In this document: positions 13,245 to 23,571 of the stretch, in pieces
Layout of the letters: every line of letters begins with the position of its first letter
How positions within the stretch are numbered: the first letter of the stretch is position 1
Source: Saccharina japonica
Lineage: Eukaryota; Sar; Phaeophyceae; Laminariales; Laminariaceae
DNA length: 64,000 nt
Assembly (NCBI GenBank): GCA_008828725.1
Contig: MEHQ01000142.1
Span: forward strand, 81,465-145,464
Direction of reading: 5' to 3'
The notes under the pieces: generated by a model
What the model saw: only the letters and a program-made list of their open reading frames with translations
The model's database searches: none
Told to the model about the DNA's origin: nothing
Translations under genes and position numbers: made by a program

Positions 13245-16200
13245 ATGATGTTTCGCGCTCTCACTCTCGTTACAGCGCTGGCACCTGCCCATGCTTTCGT
13301 GACACCGAGCGCTGCCCGAGCCATGGGCGTCAGCAATTATGAGGTCAGTTGCTGAGTCATGTTTTTCGTTGGTACCTGTTTGACGTGAGTGAGACAGCAG
13401 GCTGCTTACGTGCGTGCGATACGGTTATCGTCGTCGGACGATCGACCATTCCTTGCAGCACGCGCTCCGTATCCACAAAATCATGCCAGATAACTGTGAG
13501 GTAACCCAGGAGTAGGCGCTGCCTGAATTCGCGTCGGAACACGAGAGCATCAATGTCACAGGCCCAACTCTGATGACATTGACAATATCTGACGAGCCGT
13601 ATATACATGAACCTGTCCCGTCACAATAACCAATTTACACATGTTTTCATTCTTGCGATGTGCAAACCGAACTCCGCACGTGTGGTAACGTGGTAAACGG
13701 CGACTCGGTCTACGGCAGACGACATCCTGTCGCACGAAAACATGGGTGGTTGGTTGTTACGTCGTTCAGCACCTCGATTTTTTACGCTCGCAAGTATCAT
13801 TCATGTCCCGTGCTATGCACCGGATGATACAGACAATTTCAGCAGTACTGCTGTAGGTATGGTATGATATGATACCAACATAACTAGAGCCACGAGGCCA
13901 GGCAGTGTTTCACGTGATTATATCAACCAAACCCTAACCACTAACCACGATCTCTCCCCAACAAGGCATGTCGGGGCTACCATGTACGCACTATGTTCAG
14001 CACAATGGGCGCTGGAATCGTATACCAAATAGCAAACACATGTGTATATACGTATACGAGTTCGAGTATGGTATAATATTTTGCTCTCGTCAAATGTAAA
14101 ACATGATATGTACCAGGTCGTAAAGTGTGTCCAAACGTGGAGAAACCCAGGTCGATCCTTCAAGCACTGGCAAAGACTCTATGTACGACTACGCGTACAG
14201 CAATATGCCCCCCGTGTGCCTCGCATTTGGTACATCCCTCACTCTTCACCCCGCGCGAAGTTGCCACGCGCTTTCCCTCCAGCAGTTCAAACTCCCCAGT
14301 GTCGATAAACCATACCAGTATACAGTAAGTACCACCTACGGCAACCCCACATACCTGGTGTGTCATCAGTCATCAGTAAGAAGTCGATACCTTTTCCGGT
14401 TCATGTTTTCTCGTTATTATATATCCCACGTGACAGATGCAGCGCGCCGTTTCTCCGATTGCGTGTTTCGTTGCTTGCAGCAGCAAACGGTCCGAATGTC
14501 CGCGGAGGCACCGTTAGACAGGGCACAGTTCCTGGCTGCTTCTGCGGCTGTGGCCACGTCGTCGGTCATGCTTCCCCTGGTAGCTCTCGCAGAGGATGAG
14601 GAGGTAAGGACCCTCGATGGCAACAGCAGTAGCCCTACGAGGAAGGTTGCACATACCAAACAGATCAGGATTTACAATCAATCATCTACATCCTGTGTTT
14701 TCCATTGCGAGATGGTGTGCAAGAGCCGTGTCATACATATCCCACCCGATAAACGTGATCTACGTCGTGCAGATCATACATATCACGGAAATGTCTGCCC
14801 TGAAAGATCTAGCTCATCAAATGGGATCTCATCTGTACTATATATGTGTGAACGTTAATCGGAAACGACCGAAGAGGCGACACTCGCGCTACGAACGCTT
14901 GGCTGCATGCTATGGCCTGTCTTTAGCTACGCGGAGAATCACGGCAACCTGGCCTATTGCGTAAGACATGATAATCGACGAGTTAGAGGAGCGTAACATG
15001 AGCAAGTGAAGGGTTTTAGCCGCTGACCTCTGGGGGTTATCTACAGAGGAGAAGGGTTAGATCAACGGACAGCCGGTAAAGCTGGTCCCTGCCAGCGCAA
15101 GAGCAGCGCTCCCGACTCATTGCAGGTCTCCGACGAATACCTGCACATGTTGCGTCCTACCAGAGAGTTGGACTTTTTTGCATGCAGGCGTATATACATA
15201 TCCACGGCTGTGTACGGAACTTGGCTAGGTAGCGCCCGTACCTGCCGGTTGACCAAGTATGGAACGGTTGGTTGGGTGCGGAAGAGCTTCCGCGGGCGTT
15301 GCCGAAATATCGAAACATGCATAATGTGGATACCAGAACCCCTTCCCCTAGATTGCACCACCTCGTTACACACAAGATCCAAGGTCACCAGAGGTCCTTC
15401 ACTTCGTTCGGTGAAGACACGAGGCCCCAACCCACCTCGGTGTGTCCTCCACACCAAACCCACGCAAGGGAGAACCTGCCAGGGACTCTGCCTCACATTC
15501 GCGTCGTTGGCGTGGTCTCTTTTATCAGTGTTGGTTCGCAGCACCCCGCCCCATTATAACCAGGATAGAGTACAACAACCTACCAGTATTATGCATCTGA
15601 GCTGTGCGTTCGAGCACCTGCCTTCCTTAACCTGCCGACGAGGAGTTTCAATACCCTTTCCACTAGTCTCCTGCGGACCCTGGATGTGTTCCCGGGAGTT
15701 GCTTGCTATATTGGCATGGAATATGTGACGGTACATTTGTTACGGACGAAGGACTGCAAAAACTTGAGTTGGTTGGCTGACTACACGTCTATCTCCTGGT
15801 TCCTTTTACCACGCCAAAAAAACTGCCCTGCACTAATTCCAAGTAGTTCCCTCCTAAACCTGCAGTTTTGAATGTTTTTTTTTTTTTGTTATTATCAGTT
15901 GTTGCATCCCTTCCCCCATCCCCACCGACCGCTCTCCCAGAGCCAATCAGCGAATGCCGTTGAAGACGTGAAGCTGGTGACCACCAAGCTCGGCGGACAG
16001 CTCGAACCTTTCGCGGACGTATCGAAGGGCTACCGGCTTGCGAAGCCGCTGGGGTGGAACCGCTACGATGGAACTTCTGGCGAGTACGCGGTGAAGATGG
16101 TTGACCTCGTCGACCCCACCACTGTCATCTTGCTCACCAACTCGCCGGTCAAGTCGGACACGCAGGTGGGCATCGAGACTCTTGCGGGTGACAGGTTTTG

Positions 16201-19200
16201 CCCCCAAGGGTGGGGGAAGTGACGGTGTACATTTACGTGTATATCGTTCACGTGGAGTTGGTGTGTCTGGCGTAGAAAGGCGCGGGTCCTGAGAGAAACA
16301 AGGGATGGAATTTGGCAGATTATCGTGTGCACTTTGTGCAGCATAGAAGCACGGAGTTAGAAGTGATGCGGACACTACACGACGGAGCACGGGGGATACA
16401 TTATATCGTGTCGATGTTTTCGAACAGCAACTGAGACTATCGCACGCAGCGGATCTCATTTCGAGGTTCGCCCAAACAGGGTGGGAAAAAACTACTTGCA
16501 CGTACAGAGTGAAATCTCTTGGTTCTCACTGACAACGTCAGCTAAACTAGGCATGGCATATCCGGAGGTTTCATTTACCGCGACAGAGTGTATGAAGGGT
16601 CCCAGAGGCAGCCCCTCTTGACGAAAATAAAATCCTCGGCACGTCTGCTACGGTAAACTTGGCGGAGTGCCCCTGCCGACTGTGCTCAAGAGCATCGACC
16701 CCTCTACTGTTTTTTTTCGCTCGTTTTCGTGGGTGCCTCTCGCGTTTACTCCCGACTCAAAACCGAACGACGACTCGCGGATGGCCATCCAGTTCATATC
16801 TAAGGTACACCGACTTATCGTTCTAATTAATGAGCTTGAAGTCCGGCGGCGCTGGAACAACATATACAACCCATCCGTAACGGCTTTAGTTGTGGAATTC
16901 CCATATCGTGCAGTCGAGGCATGGGATGGCATCGCTCACGCCCAAATCAACGCGGAAACATGATTGCTCTTTATTCCTCTCAAATGTATGTGCGTTTGCT
17001 CAGTTGTCTACGCTAGGTTCTCTGCGCCAGGTCGGGGAGAAGCTGAGCAAGGGAAGGGACTTGGAGATTATCATGTCACGGGAGCGCCTCACGGAAGGCA
17101 TCCGACTCTATGTGAGCGCAAAATTGTTGGCAAGGATTGCGTTTTTGCCCAATACACTGGTTGGCGATATCATGCTTATTTTTTTTAATTAACACACGCA
17201 ACGACGGAGCGCGATGATACGACGTCAGCAGTAACGCTACGGTTCCTCCTCTTTGAACGATGTATGTATGTACATATGCTACGGTAAGGTGGCACGTCGT
17301 TTTTCCTGAAGCTCCTCACTTGAGGTACTACTGGCTCTACCTTTTTTTACGACGACCGTGCTACGATAGAGGTACTGTACCCTTTTTTGGTGACACAAAA
17401 TCTGACTGACGGGGCTGCTCAACCCATTCAGAACTGAAAAAAACATCCCACATTAATTCCAAGCGGTTTGTACCCTAATATGTGGGACCAGTTCTTAAGG
17501 GGTTGAGGAACCAGCTACCCAATAAGGCATGCCTTATCGTTGGAATACCTACCACTCATACCTTACGATATATTTCGTTGTACACCTACAGTACCGGCCC
17601 GCTCGTAAGAAATAAGAAACCAGAAATCGGGCTTAGGCAGACTTTCTTATTTGATAAAGGGGTGTGTCCCACACTAACTTCATTATAATAGCTGTCGACT
17701 TTCTTATTTTCCCCGTAATGTTTAGGCTGGGTTTCTTGTGGGGCACTTTGTTGAGGGCCGGTACGTAGTGTATACACCTACTGTAGAGGCGATGGGATTG
17801 CTGTCATCTCGTTTTTTCATCAGGTTAGGTGAGATGGAGAGCTGCTCAAGTGAAGAGCCTCCGAAAAAGCTATTACGGAGGACCTTGAGTAAATAGGGAC
17901 CAAATATTGTAGTGGCCGTAAAACTGCCCGCGCAGGCGAACTTCTCAGACGTGCCCGCATAAAATGATGCTGTTTCTACTGAGGTAGCGTTTTGTCAGGA
18001 AACCCTAAGGTATTCGTTCCGGACGATGAGCATATTCTTGGCTTCGACTAACGGCGGCCACCACCCCGACCCGGACCTCTAACCGTAACCCTAACAAGAG
18101 GCATGCCTGGTTGGTGTGCCACCTGGTCGTTGTGCTTGGAAAGGCTCTATTTTCAATGCGGGCGCACCTAAGGAAGTGTGCCCGCGCGGGCAGTTTTACG
18201 CGAGCTCCAAATATTGTTAGTAAAAATAGCTAAATATGTACCACTCTGTCCCGAAATATAAGCACCGTTTTAATTGAATATTAATGTATAAAAGGTGCTT
18301 ATATTTCGGGACAGAGTGGTAGTTTTTTTGTGTGAACCGTAGGTCCTATTTACTAGTGTTTACTATGGCCCCTCCGTAATAGGAGCAACCCCTACCGTAG
18401 CACGCGTCATGCCTCACCTGAGGAGCTTTTTCTACTGATTGTAGTATACCTCACCCAAAAACTGATCATGATATACAAAATGAAACCCTTCACCCCATCA
18501 ACAATCCCGCGGCTTACTTTGGTGCGGCTCCAGAGAACTTGCACGTACGTGCGAGTCTAACGAATCTGCACGTACATTCAATACGGTGATATGTATAGCA
18601 GGAGTTGTTGTAGATATGTATGGCCTACATGGGTACTAAATGGGATCGAGGTGCCAGGTGGGCCTCCGGTGGCTCCTGCGGAGGGCTGATTATATTTCTG
18701 CGCCTTGTGGGTGGGAGCAGGGTGCCAAATGGGATCAGATCCGGGTGGGATCAGGTCCGGGTGGGAGCAAGGGTAAATATGGCGCAAAAGTGCGTGCAGA
18801 TCTGACAGCGCACAGCACGTACGTGCAATTATACGGCTGGTGTACTTTGGTGTCTTGAGATACTCGTACCTCACCACTAAAACTGATTCTGAGTTAAAAA
18901 TGAAACTCTTCGCCCGATCAACAATCCGGCGGCTTACTCAGGTGTCTTAATACCTCACCCATACGCTGATTCTAAGATGAAAAAATGAAACGTTTCACCC
19001 GACCAACAATCCCGTGGCTTACTTAAATAGATGTCATGTCATACGAAGAATGGTATACTCCAACGGTAAGGCATGCCTTATAGGGTAGTTCCTAACTCGA
19101 GGAGCCCCCGTCAGTCACAACCATTGTTTGGCCAAAAAATTGCTACCCCTATCGCAGCACGCCTCAATTTTTTTTTTTTGCCATCCGACAATGTGCGCCT

Positions 19201-19866
19201 CAAGAGTCAGTCCCAAGAAGATGACGAACAAAAAAAAAAAAAACAGAAGATGACGAATGCTACGTACGATTAAAAAACAAATGTAAATAGTCTGGGGGAA
19301 GTCGCGATATCGCCACGGGGAAGCAAGGCTCACCGGCCCGGCAGCCGAAAAGTACCCAAGTTGATATTTAATGTCAGGTTTTGAAAGTTTCACGCATCGG
19401 ACAAATTACCATTAATATCTACCTGGATTTATAAATCCTTACTTGCCGCTGTGAGATGTTGCGCAAAAGCTGTATAGTACAGATCCAACCCATTAAACAT
19501 GTGTTAGATCATGCAGCGTCAATGGCCCCCACCCGGCAGCGTGAGCTAGGTCATACAGATCATACAGATCATACAGATCAGGAATATATCTTCCCTGAAA
19601 TTTCTAGATTATGAATTGGGGATCGGTCATCTGACCGATGTGTGGAAGGTTTTGCCCCTGACCCCTCCCCTCCCTTGGCACCTTGACGCGCGCTGCACGC
19701 ATCGCAGGACTTTGAGTTTAAAGGTGGGGGGCGCCGCGAGCTTAAAACCCTGGCAGTGAACAAGAACAAGCTGTGGAACCTCACCATGGGGTGCCCAGAA
19801 AAGTCGTGGAAGAAGCAGGAGGAGGTGTTCAAGACTCTCGTCGACTCGTTCTTGCCTAGGCTTTAA
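13245..19866 (+). CDS. Thylakoid-lumen PsbP-domain protein
   Basis: PsbP-family proteins sit in the thylakoid lumen; PsbP itself supports the photosystem II oxygen-evolving site, while relatives act in photosystem assembly. Exons: 13245-13343, 14481-14603, 15941-16165, 17004-17111 and 19708-19866, all phase 0, about 237 residues. Exon 1 is a signal peptide ending AHA-FVTP (plastid motif). Exon 2 holds a hydrophobic thylakoid-transfer segment (FLAASAAVATSSVMLPLVA) ending ALAEDEE; it has a single Arg (DRAQFL), not a clear twin-arginine. The domain follows: FADVSKGYRLAKPLGWNRYD, SPVKSDTQ-LSTLGSLRQVGE, GIRLY-DFEF, and the C-terminal CPEKSWKK..LVDSF signature. Exon 4 was placed because LGSLRQVGEKL fits the family and both borders keep phase. 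The paralogue (PsbP versus PPL/PPD) cannot be decided by eye. Confidence 0.9.
14660..14835. mobile_element. Family E element, degraded copy (PsbP intron 2)
   Basis: It shares CAGATCATACATATCA, GTCTGCCCTGAAAGATCTAG and CATCAAATGGGATC with better copies at 49960-50210 and 53820-54090. Non-coding. Confidence 0.5.
16790..16885 (-). pseudogene. Relic of peroxiredoxin Q exon 2 inside PsbP-like intron 3
   Basis: A 22-base block TGAGCTTGAAGTCCGGCGGC + GC is identical to PrxQ exon 2 (12199-12220). Flanking similarity covers roughly 90 bp (CTAAGG-ACACCG upstream, CATCCG-AACG downstream). Read on the minus strand it gives PPDFKLIN then a stop, against PPDFKLMNQ in the functional gene, so it is dead. 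It has the same orientation as PrxQ and lies 4.6 kb away. Confidence 0.75.
17421..17504. mobile_element. MITE family C, copy 1 (PsbP intron 4)
   Basis: The ends are AACCCATTCAGAACTG and CAGTTCTTAAGGGGTT, which are inverted. The interior holds AATTCCAAG and TGTGGGAC words shared with copies at 38546, 40750, 51632 and, more divergently, 37315 and 56641. Confidence 0.75.
17910..18208. mobile_element. hAT-like non-autonomous element, 299 bp
   Basis: It is flanked by a perfect 8-bp target-site duplication AAATATTG (17902-17909 and 18209-18216). The inverted ends share GTAAAACTGCCCGCGC and, further in, GTGCCCGCAT versus GTGCGCCCGCAT. The 8-bp duplication and TAGTG start fit hAT elements. No ORF of transposase size. 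Confidence 0.8.
18239..18321. mobile_element. Stowaway-like MITE (family B), copy 1
   Basis: 83 bp with near-perfect inverted ends, TACCACTCTGTCCCGAAATA on the left and its complement on the right, bounded by TA. The TA target and GTCCC..AATATAAG ends resemble Tc1/mariner-type Stowaway MITEs. Further copies are at 22347 and 47834. Confidence 0.8.
18440..19032. repeat. Family D repeat, three copies in PsbP intron 4
   Basis: Units of about 80 bp starting ACCTCACC and containing ACTGAT, AAAATGAAAC and ATCAACAATCCCGCGGCTTA occur near 18448, 18868 and 18953. Related single copies lie near 40605 and 42615. Non-coding. Confidence 0.6.
19437..19650. mobile_element. Family E element (PsbP intron 4, 60 bp before last exon)
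   Basis: Contains TACAGATCCAACCC, GTGAGCTAGGTCATACAGAT and a run of GATCATACA units, shared with copies at 49960-50210 and 53820-54090. Confidence 0.65.
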
Positions 19867-19999
19867 CGCCAGAGTTTAACGCTATGCTTTAGCGCTATGT
19901 TTTAGCGCTACGCGTTTGCGCTACGCGTTAGCGCTACGCGTTAGCGCTACGCGGTAGCGCTACACGTTAGCGCTAAGCGTTAGCGCTAGGCTTTAACGC
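19867..19999. repeat. 13-bp tandem repeat abutting the PsbP-like stop codon
   Basis: About ten units close to GTTAGCGCTACGC follow immediately after the TAA at 19864-19866. The central units are nearly identical and the outer ones drift to TTTAACGCT. Most contain the palindrome AGCGCT. The array must lie in the 3' UTR or terminator region. Confidence 0.9.
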
Positions 20000-21360
20000 T
20001 CGGCTTTCTGGGCTTTTATCGCGGCCAGCGACGCGGACTGTCACCATCGCCCGTGCCTCGGGTTGTGCAGCTGAGCGCCGTCCGGTTGGCACCCGATACG
20101 TTTCCTGGAATAGAATAGTAGAGCGCGGCAGTAGCTCTTTTATGAGTTTTGTTAAGGATAGCTGCCTGCGACATCACAATACGTGGCAGGAGTGGTGGCA
20201 GGGCTCGTTTTGATATCACGTACTCCTGTTACGTTCCGCGGTTTACATTGCTCCAAGCGCTCTGCTTGGTTGGTGAAGCTGAAAAGGCACGATAATTGCG
20301 GTGTTAAAATATTTGACAGGGAAGCTGGCGATGCGATTCGTTCGCCTCCTCTTGTTTTGTTGTACTCGTACCACACATCGTACATGGCAATCAGATTCCC
20401 AAGGCAAGCTCTACACGTATACATTTGGGGGCAACTCAGTAGTATCTCTGATTTGTACGATCTGCACATTTATGCTCATGGCTCTATTGCGCGCGCATGT
20501 GTCCCTGGTGGGATCTGTATGATGCGGCTCTTGCACAACAACATCTCATAGCGGTTAGTATAGGATCTAGATGGTCTGGATCGTGATCTATCTGTCGATG
20601 TGTGGTGTACGGTTTGGTTGATCGAAAGCCGGTGGAAAGAGCCTCCAGGAAGACGGTGCTAGCGACCGTTTCTGGCTTTCTCAATGTTCCCATAATGTTC
20701 CCATGTATCCACACCATGTAAATAGCTGCACCATAATCGGTCTCCTCACATGGCGCACAGCAGCCACATCCATGTGTTGTATCTTGCCTTTCCGTCAAGA
20801 AGGCCCATGAATTGGACTGAGAAATCCACCATGATCTGACGAGACCTACGAATAATTGCACACCAGGTATGCAAATACTACTCTGCACACCTCTACCCTT
20901 CTCCCGTTTGACACCCTGATCGAAGCACTGATCACTGGCATATATTTTGGTTCGGGTCGGGTTTAGGCGCACGGCCACAACCCCTGGCACCCTGATCTAA
21001 TCCACCAAAGTGGAGGGTTTGCACCACATGGCCACAGCAAATAACACAACGCACTAAAAACAACATATACCGAAGGGTGTGCAGAGTACAATTTGCATAC
21101 GTACATACCCGGTGTGCGAATAGGGAGCGCCCCACGATCTCTACGTGAGAGGGCAATGCGGCAGTGGTGTTTTGTGTTTGTTGGACTGCGTACTCGTACT
21201 GTTCTGTACCAGCGTCGAGCGTTGTTCTGTCCGAGGCTTGTTTTCTAGCCCTTCTTGTCATTCAAACGCGCATACACGTGAGATTACAGGAGACAACTTG
21301 GGCAAGAACACAACCAGAACCAACCGCGGCACCCCCCACCCGCGAGACAGAGCACCAGGA

Positions 21361-21480
21361 GTGAGAGCTCAAAAGGTCCATCGAGTACTGCAGTCTCATG
21401 CCCCGCACGCCTTGCAGGTGCTTCAGCCGTCGGCCCACCTCCTCCTTCTGCGTGCCCTCCAGCATCGTTTCGGCCTGACG
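21361..21480 (-). other. Coding-like stretch of unknown family (possible minus-strand exon)
   Basis: After a CAG acceptor the minus strand reads AETMLEGTQKEEVGRRLKHL then QGVRGMRLQYSMDLLSS, with an amphipathic, protein-like composition. A plausible donor is GTGCTC, or a GC donor after the Q. I do not recognise the family and found no partner exons, so this may be chance. Confidence 0.25.
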
Positions 21481-22346
21481 GTGTCAGCAGCAGCGTTAAG
21501 CCTCACCGACCCACATCACACCGGAAAATCAGCACGAACAAGTCAACTTGCCATTTACTGCGTCTGTATGTGCGTATGCAATACGGCAGTGTGCGTGTAC
21601 TTTCGAATCCAGAGGAACAACGCCAGTCGCTGCTTCTGTACGCTGTATGATGCATCGCCCTGTACGCGGGGGGGATAAAACACAGCTGGGCGCTCACAGC
21701 ATGAACAGAGTCATCAGCACTTGAGCTTTTATTGCACTCCCCGGAATCCGGGATCCGGGGTACTTCCGGGGTAGGCCCTTTTTTTTCAGCCAATCAAAAC
21801 GTCACAAAGGTCCAGAAGCGGCGGTGGAACTCGGGGGCCCGGGAATTGCGATGCAAGGACGCAAGGACCCGGGACTGGACTGCTATGTGCATCCTGTCTC
21901 TCTGATTGGCAGGCTCGGTGCAGCCAGGGGCGTGGCCAGTGCTTGACCTTGCAGGGCCAAGGGTCCTCTCACTCTTCAGGCGGAAGGGGTTTGGAAAGCT
22001 CGGCTTTCCTCCGAAGGTGAGGCAGTTACTCCACGTGCGGCTTTCAATTCGTGTTGACAGAACAAGCACTGGTACCTGGTACACTATGAATACGTGCATT
22101 TTTTTAATCGTACGCACTGCCACAGGCACACGCTGCCTGCGCCGCACGAGGGTATATAGACTGATGTCGTAGTAGATCGTGTGGCAGCTCTTGCTGCTGG
22201 GCGTCCTGTCGGCGGTGTGAGGCCGCCAGTAGCGCTGGGGCTTTCGGTCTTGGTCGGCGTTGTTGCGGAAACAATCATGCCGCTTTCATTGCCGATCCGT
22301 TTTTCTACTATTATTAGTACTGCTGTACGTAAAATATGTAAAATAT

Positions 22347-22428
22347 TACCACTATGTCCGAAAATATAAGTACCGTTTTGTTTCCATGTTAAACTCCACT
22401 TAGTTCTTAAATTTATGGACATATTGGT
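22347..22428. mobile_element. Stowaway-like MITE (family B), copy 2
   Basis: Left end TACCACTATGTCCGAAAATA; right end ATGGACATATTGGT is its imperfect complement. More diverged than the copy at 18239. Confidence 0.6.
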
Positions 22429-23571
22429 GCGCGCAAGAAGCACGGGTGTGAGGTGTGAGAGGTGCCGGCGTTGCGTTGGTTGTGTTGGACCATGACGAAC
22501 GAGTCACTTACGTACGTACCAGGTACGGGGTATGGGTACGGCTATACGAGTATAATACGGCAATCTGCGTTGTCGTTCGGGCGGCATCGTCCCGAGACCT
22601 CACTGGTCGTCCTGCTGCTGTGGTGGGTGGCCACGTAAGCGCAACGTTTGAGTGTATGATAGTGTACGAGTGCAGATTCGGCCACTGCTGCTCCTCGCGC
22701 ATTTTATGGTGTACCAGGTACAGAGTACGTAGTAACGCCGATACACAATACGTACCCTGTACCTGTTACCTTTTACGTACGTAGAGATGCACGGTTTCCT
22801 ACTGCGGCAGCTACCGGTACTGCTGTGCGAGTAGTCTAATAATGTACCGACCGTGAACCGTGTACGCTGCTGTGTACCACGACCCGCTCGGACCACCGTG
22901 ACTGCACGTGATAAAATCATCGTTGCTGGGCGCCTCTAACAGCCAGCAGTGCACACCGAATTCTTGCTCTTGCTCTTTTTCTACGTACCAGTATCTGGTA
23001 TACCGGTATATGTTTGCGTGCTTGAAAACAAGGTAAAGGCTTTACTGCTGTGGAACATGGCCCCCCAAATTACATACAAAACGACCAGGTACTGGTATAT
23101 ATACGAGTACCGATAGTGTTAATAGTCTACTCGTACAGCAGTAACAGTACATACACAAACCGAATATTTCCTGTATTGCAGTGTGGACTGCTGTGCAGCA
23201 GAAGTACGTAGAAGTGCGACCACGGGTGCACCGACCTCGTGTAGAAGAGCAATTGTCGGCTCGTTTAGACAAACTACCGGCACAGCTCGTGATCTACATG
23301 TATCATACGCCATTCCACAATACCATTCCGGTACAAAATACCCGGTATACCCGTAGTGGTACCTCTAATGCGCCGATCCATCTGCAGCATTTTCGTGCGT
23401 TCCACTTCCGCTATCTCACCGCCGCCCCCCCTCCCTGCTCCTGCCCCTTCACGCAACGATTATGTAATCGTAATCGAGATATCTACCAGCATAACTTACC
23501 GTATACTCTCTCGCCCCACTCCGCCCACTGCTGTTGCTACTTTTGAATCGCACGTACAGCAGTCCGACACC

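Larger units (their letters stand above)
17871..18381. mobile_element. MITE family A copy 2, interrupted by two other elements
   Basis: The outer ends are TATTACGGAGGACC and TATGGCCCCTCCGTAATA. The element is split at AAATATTG by a hAT-like element (17910-18208) and again by a Stowaway-like MITE (18239-18321). The remaining pieces read through as an ordinary family A copy. Confidence 0.8.
20000..23571. other. Spacer between PsbP-like gene and Sec16; no gene recognised
   Basis: A Stowaway-like MITE is at 22347-22428 and a weak coding-like minus-strand stretch at 21361-21480. The rest is unassigned, with many TACCAGGTAC-type words near 22510-22760. A minus-strand gene with short exons cannot be excluded. 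The last 100-200 bp should be the Sec16 leader. Confidence 0.5.

Noticed and set aside
16667..16963. 98-codon ORF inside PsbP-like intron 3 as a further PsbP exon
   Set aside because: Its right half is the reversed PrxQ relic, and the flanking exons join in phase with a good PsbP sequence without it.
20484..20990. 168-codon minus-strand ORF
   Set aside because: Cysteine/tryptophan-rich, no domain pattern, no partner exons; looks like chance open frame.
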